Shown: one piece after another, positions 45,179-48,147 of the stretch
Position numbering within the stretch: the stretch's first letter is position 1
Layout: the number at the start of each line of letters is the position of its first letter
Source: Gemmata sp.
GTDB taxonomy: Bacteria > Planctomycetota > Planctomycetia > Gemmatales > Gemmataceae
DNA: 48,147 nt
Direction: 5' to 3'
Assembly: GCA_025055115.1 (NCBI GenBank)
Contig: JANWYJ010000035.1
Location: 1 to 48,147 of the forward strand
Notes under the pieces: model-generated
Databases searched by the model: none
Told to the model about the DNA's origin: nothing
What the model saw: the letters and a program-made list of their open reading frames with translations, nothing else
Translations under genes and position numbers: made by a program

Positions 45179-48142
45179 ATGTCTCTCTCACGCTCTCGCT
45201 GGCAACGACTTCGTTTTCCCTGGTGGCTTGCGCTGGTGTGTGTGTTGCCGTTGGGCTTGCTGGGTGCGGCTCCGACGCATTCCCTGAGTCTGTTGGGCGA
45301 TAGTTGGCAGCCATTCGGCTTCATCACCTCAAGCGCCTATGGCATCGGTGAAAAGCTGGGTTTGCTGGCGTGCCTTCTCGTAGCTATTGGTGGCCTGGGG
45401 TATGCCGGTTGGCTGATGAAGCAGGTTTACGCCGCCGATACCGGGACCGCGGCGATGCAAAAAGTGGCCGATGCGGTGCGCCAGGGGGCCAATGCGTATT
45501 TGTATCGGCAATTCTCGGTGGTCATCATTTTTGTTCTGGTTTTGTCGTTCGTGATTGGGGCGGTGAAATGGCCGGATGATTCCAGCCCGGGTATTCACTC
45601 GGCCAGTGAACTGAAGACGGTGGCCCTCGGGCGGGCCTTGGCGTTCTTCATGGGGGCTGCGTTTTCGGCGGCGGTGGGTTTCACCGGCATGCGCTTGGCC
45701 ACGGCCGGCAACCTGCGGGTCGCCGCGGCGGCGCGGGCAGCGCGAAGCGACTTTCGCGAAAACTTCGGCGATGCCATGCGCATGGCCTACCGCACCGGGA
45801 CGATCACCGGGATGTTCACCTGTGGATTGGGCCTTTTGGGCGGAGTGCTCATTTTGTTGGTTTTTGGCGAATTAGCCTATGAAATTTTGATCGGTTATGG
45901 TTTCGGCGGCTCGCTGTTGGCGTTGTTCATGCGGGTCGGGGGGGGGATTTACACCAAAGCTGCGGATGTCGGGGCGGACTTGGTCGGCAAAGTGGAAGCC
46001 AACGTGCCCGAAGACGACCCCCGCAATGCCGCGACCATCGCCGATAACGTGGGGGATAATGTCGGCGATTGTGCCGGCATGGCCGCCGACGTGTTTGAGA
46101 GCTACTCGGTCACGATGGTGGCCGCGGTCATGCTCGGTTACGCGGCCTTTGGCTATAAGGGGATGATTTTCCCCCTTTTGGTTCAAGCCGTGGGGGTGGT
46201 GGCCAGCATTCTCAGTACGGCCCTGGTGGGTCGGGGTATCACGATCGGCGATAGTGCCATCGCCATGCACAGCATCAACCGCGGTTTCTGGCGCAGTGCG
46301 GTCATCAGCACCTTGGGTTTCATGTTTTTGGGCTTGATCTACCTTCAGTTTGATGAAGCCTACATTGTCGAACGGGGCATCGACCGCGGGATGTATGCGG
46401 AACTGTACGATAACCGCGACATTCGCACGCAACTGCAACTTCCGGCTCCCCCCAACGAAGCTCGTCTGGCCGAATTGGTGCAACAACTGCGGCGGAAGCG
46501 CAGTGGTCCTGAACGCAATGCCGAAAGTACCTTGACGCTGGAAGCGGAAGTGGATCGTTACCGCGCCGTGGCCTTGGCGGCATGGCGACAATTGGATGAA
46601 GCGAAAAAGAAAGAACTGGCCAACACCAAGGTGAAGCTGGCTCATAGCGATGACGAGCATCTGCGGGAATTGGTGAGCGAGTTACGCAACCGGGGCCTGC
46701 CCCAAGATGGCGACAACCGCGGCTATGCCACGCTACTGCAACTGGCGCAATTCCGCTATCACGTTCCCCTGCGCAATGGCACGAATCTGGCGGTCGCCTG
46801 GTGCTGCTTGCTGGGCATTCTGTTGGCCGTAGCCTTAAACAAATGCACAGAGTATTGGACGAGTACGGAATACAGCCCGGTCAAGGAAGTGGTCCGCTCC
46901 AGCAGCACCGGCCATGCAACCAACATCATCTCCGGCTTGGCGTTGGGGCTGGAAAGTTCCGTGTGGGCGGTACTGATCATCTCCGCGGCCATTTTGGGGG
47001 CTGTTTTGGTTTGCGGCGATACCGATAATTTGCTCTTCATCGCCTTCGGAGTGGCTATGGTGGGCATCGGCATGCTTACGCTGACCGGCGACACGATCAG
47101 CATGGACGTGTTCGGCCCCATCGCCGACAACGCCAATGGCATCGGGGAGATGGGTTACAACCGCCGTGTCGATGGCAGCCCGTTGCGTGAAGGTGAACCA
47201 GAATTCCTCAGCGACACCGAAAACAAAGCGGCGCGGCAAATTCTGGCCGACCTCGACGCCGTTGGTAACACCACCAAAGCCATCACCAAAGGCATCGCTA
47301 TCGGTTCGGCCGTGATTGCGGCCGTTTCCCTGTTTGCCAGTTTTATTGCCGTTTTGGTCACCGGCTCGGAAGAGAAAATCGGTCAGTTGCTCATCGGTGA
47401 TTTCACGGCTGGAGCAGCCCGGCTGACCGTGGCCGAACCACTGGTGTTCATTGGTATGCTTATTGGCGGGGCGGTACCGTTTCTTTTCAGCAGCATGACC
47501 ATCCGTGCCGTCGGTCGGGCGGCCTATCTGATTGTCTTTGAGTGCCGCAAGCAATTCCGCAACCCGGACATCATGTCGGGCAAGATACCGCCCGACTACA
47601 GTACAGTGGTCCGTATTTGCACGGGCAGCGCCCAACGGGAGTTGATCGGCCCTGGTTTCTTGGCGATCGGCACCCCCTTGGTTGTGGGCTTCCTCTTGGG
47701 GCCGTTTGCCTTGGGGGGCTTTCTGGCGGGCATGATTCTCAGCGGGCAATTGTTGGCGGTCTTTATGTCGAACGCGGGGGGTTCGTGGGATAATGCGAAA
47801 AAGATGATCGAAGACGAACCCAAAGATCCTATCCGCAACACCGGCAAAGGGAGCGAGAAACACAAAGCCGCGGTCACCGGCGACACCGTGGGCGACCCCC
47901 TCAAAGATACCAGCGGCCCAGCCATCAACCCGCTCATCAAGGTGATGAACATGGTGAGTTTGCTGGCTTTGCCGCTGGTCATTCTCCACAACGTCAAAGA
48001 CGGAATGGGCAACACCCTCATGGGGGGAGGAATAGCCGCCGTCGCTGCACTGGCTGTACTTTACGCATGGTGGCAATCGAAAAAGGAACCGGCCGAACTC
48101 AGTGCGATGGACCAAACGCCACCGCCTACCGAAAGTCCCTGA
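45179..48142 (+). CDS. hppA: Membrane-bound proton-translocating pyrophosphatase, expanded
   Basis: The 987-residue integral membrane enzyme couples pyrophosphate hydrolysis to ion pumping. Active-site segments are intact: AADVGADLVGKVEANVPEDD, DNVGDNVGDCAGMAADVFES, and the C-terminal DNAKKMIED and GDTVGDPLKDTSGPAINPLI regions. Lys700 in GNTTKAITKG marks the potassium-independent, proton-pumping subfamily (potassium-dependent enzymes have Ala). Family members are usually 660-800 residues. Here a soluble, charged, helical insert of about 130 residues (about 398-528) interrupts two membrane segments, and an extra hydrophobic N-terminus (14-32) precedes the family start. The ATG at 45179 is used; an earlier ATG at 45047 lies in hairpin sequence. 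The stop lies five bases from the window edge. Confidence 0.96.
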   Translation: MSLSRSRWQRLRFPWWLALVCVLPLGLLGAAPTHSLSLLGDSWQPFGFITSSAYGIGEKLGLLACLLVAIGGLGYAGWLMKQVYAADTGTAAMQKVADAVRQGANAYLYRQFSVVIIFVLVLSFVIGAVKWPDDSSPGIHSASELKTVALGRALAFFMGAAFSAAVGFTGMRLATAGNLRVAAAARAARSDFRENFGDAMRMAYRTGTITGMFTCGLGLLGGVLILLVFGELAYEILIGYGFGGSLLALFMRVGGGIYTKAADVGADLVGKVEANVPEDDPRNAATIADNVGDNVGDCAGMAADVFESYSVTMVAAVMLGYAAFGYKGMIFPLLVQAVGVVASILSTALVGRGITIGDSAIAMHSINRGFWRSAVISTLGFMFLGLIYLQFDEAYIVERGIDRGMYAELYDNRDIRTQLQLPAPPNEARLAELVQQLRRKRSGPERNAESTLTLEAEVDRYRAVALAAWRQLDEAKKKELANTKVKLAHSDDEHLRELVSELRNRGLPQDGDNRGYATLLQLAQFRYHVPLRNGTNLAVAWCCLLGILLAVALNKCTEYWTSTEYSPVKEVVRSSSTGHATNIISGLALGLESSVWAVLIISAAILGAVLVCGDTDNLLFIAFGVAMVGIGMLTLTGDTISMDVFGPIADNANGIGEMGYNRRVDGSPLREGEPEFLSDTENKAARQILADLDAVGNTTKAITKGIAIGSAVIAAVSLFASFIAVLVTGSEEKIGQLLIGDFTAGAARLTVAEPLVFIGMLIGGAVPFLFSSMTIRAVGRAAYLIVFECRKQFRNPDIMSGKIPPDYSTVVRICTGSAQRELIGPGFLAIGTPLVVGFLLGPFALGGFLAGMILSGQLLAVFMSNAGGSWDNAKKMIEDEPKDPIRNTGKGSEKHKAAVTGDTVGDPLKDTSGPAINPLIKVMNMVSLLALPLVILHNVKDGMGNTLMGGGIAAVAALAVLYAWWQSKKEPAELSAMDQTPPPTESP

Positions 48143-48147
48143 ACAAA

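Noticed and set aside
46835-48115. A 426-codon frame antisense to hppA
   Set aside because: Same reason: the plus strand encodes conserved pyrophosphatase motifs here and the antisense sequence is His/Gln-rich shadow.

Overview
The window looks like chromosomal DNA from a planctomycete, most likely of the Gemmataceae. The evidence is a DUF1559 pseudopilin-like gene with a [20 protein letters not shown] leader, followed by a small lipoprotein gene; an outsized SecA and an outsized membrane pyrophosphatase; a large surface protein with a planctomycete-type N-terminus (LETRENP); and LPS genes (lptB, waaA) that indicate an outer membrane. The DNA is GC-rich and gene starts usually carry GGAG-type Shine-Dalgarno sequences. 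I saw no prophage, CRISPR array or intact insertion sequence. The text is mostly housekeeping genes separated by unusual spacers.

Layout. 1-8.5 kb: the 3' end of a coiled-coil protein with a strong terminator, then five minus-strand genes (lipoprotein cytochrome c, DUF413/MaoP-like, giant surface protein, pyruvate kinase, Mn-type superoxide dismutase) and a plus-strand tRNA-Ser(TGA). 8.6-15 kb: a gene-poor repeat-rich stretch, DUF1559 plus lipoprotein, psuG, and a LamG/purple-acid-phosphatase-like enzyme. 15-20 kb: one 1634-residue scaffold-like membrane protein. 20-24 kb: a small helical protein, an LptB with a long C-terminal extension, a parS-like site inside an inverted-repeat-bounded AT-rich segment, and a DinB-fold protein. 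24-33 kb: a P1B-type metal ATPase fused to an HflK/SPFH protein, an MFS exporter, a two-gene sugar oxidoreductase operon, and secreted and cupin proteins. 33-38 kb: an aminotransferase-fold protein without the PLP lysine, a BatE-like TPR/SH3 protein, an ECF sigma/anti-sigma pair and a HAD phosphatase. 38-48 kb: secA, waaA, a class IV aminotransferase and hppA.

Functional links. lptB and waaA serve the LPS outer membrane, secA and DUF1559 serve export and surface structures, and pyk, hppA and psuG serve central and nucleotide metabolism. The sigma/anti-sigma pair is a self-contained stress module.

The most striking pattern is not a gene. Nearly every spacer contains its own short direct duplication (11-39 bp, perfect to decayed, adjacent or near-adjacent, sequence different at each site). 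Several span the stop codon of the neighbouring gene and one has rewritten a C-terminus. Other leads are the ATPase-HflK fusion, the lysine-less aminotransferase, the parS-like palindrome inside a 13-bp inverted repeat, and lineage-type insertions in SecA and HppA.
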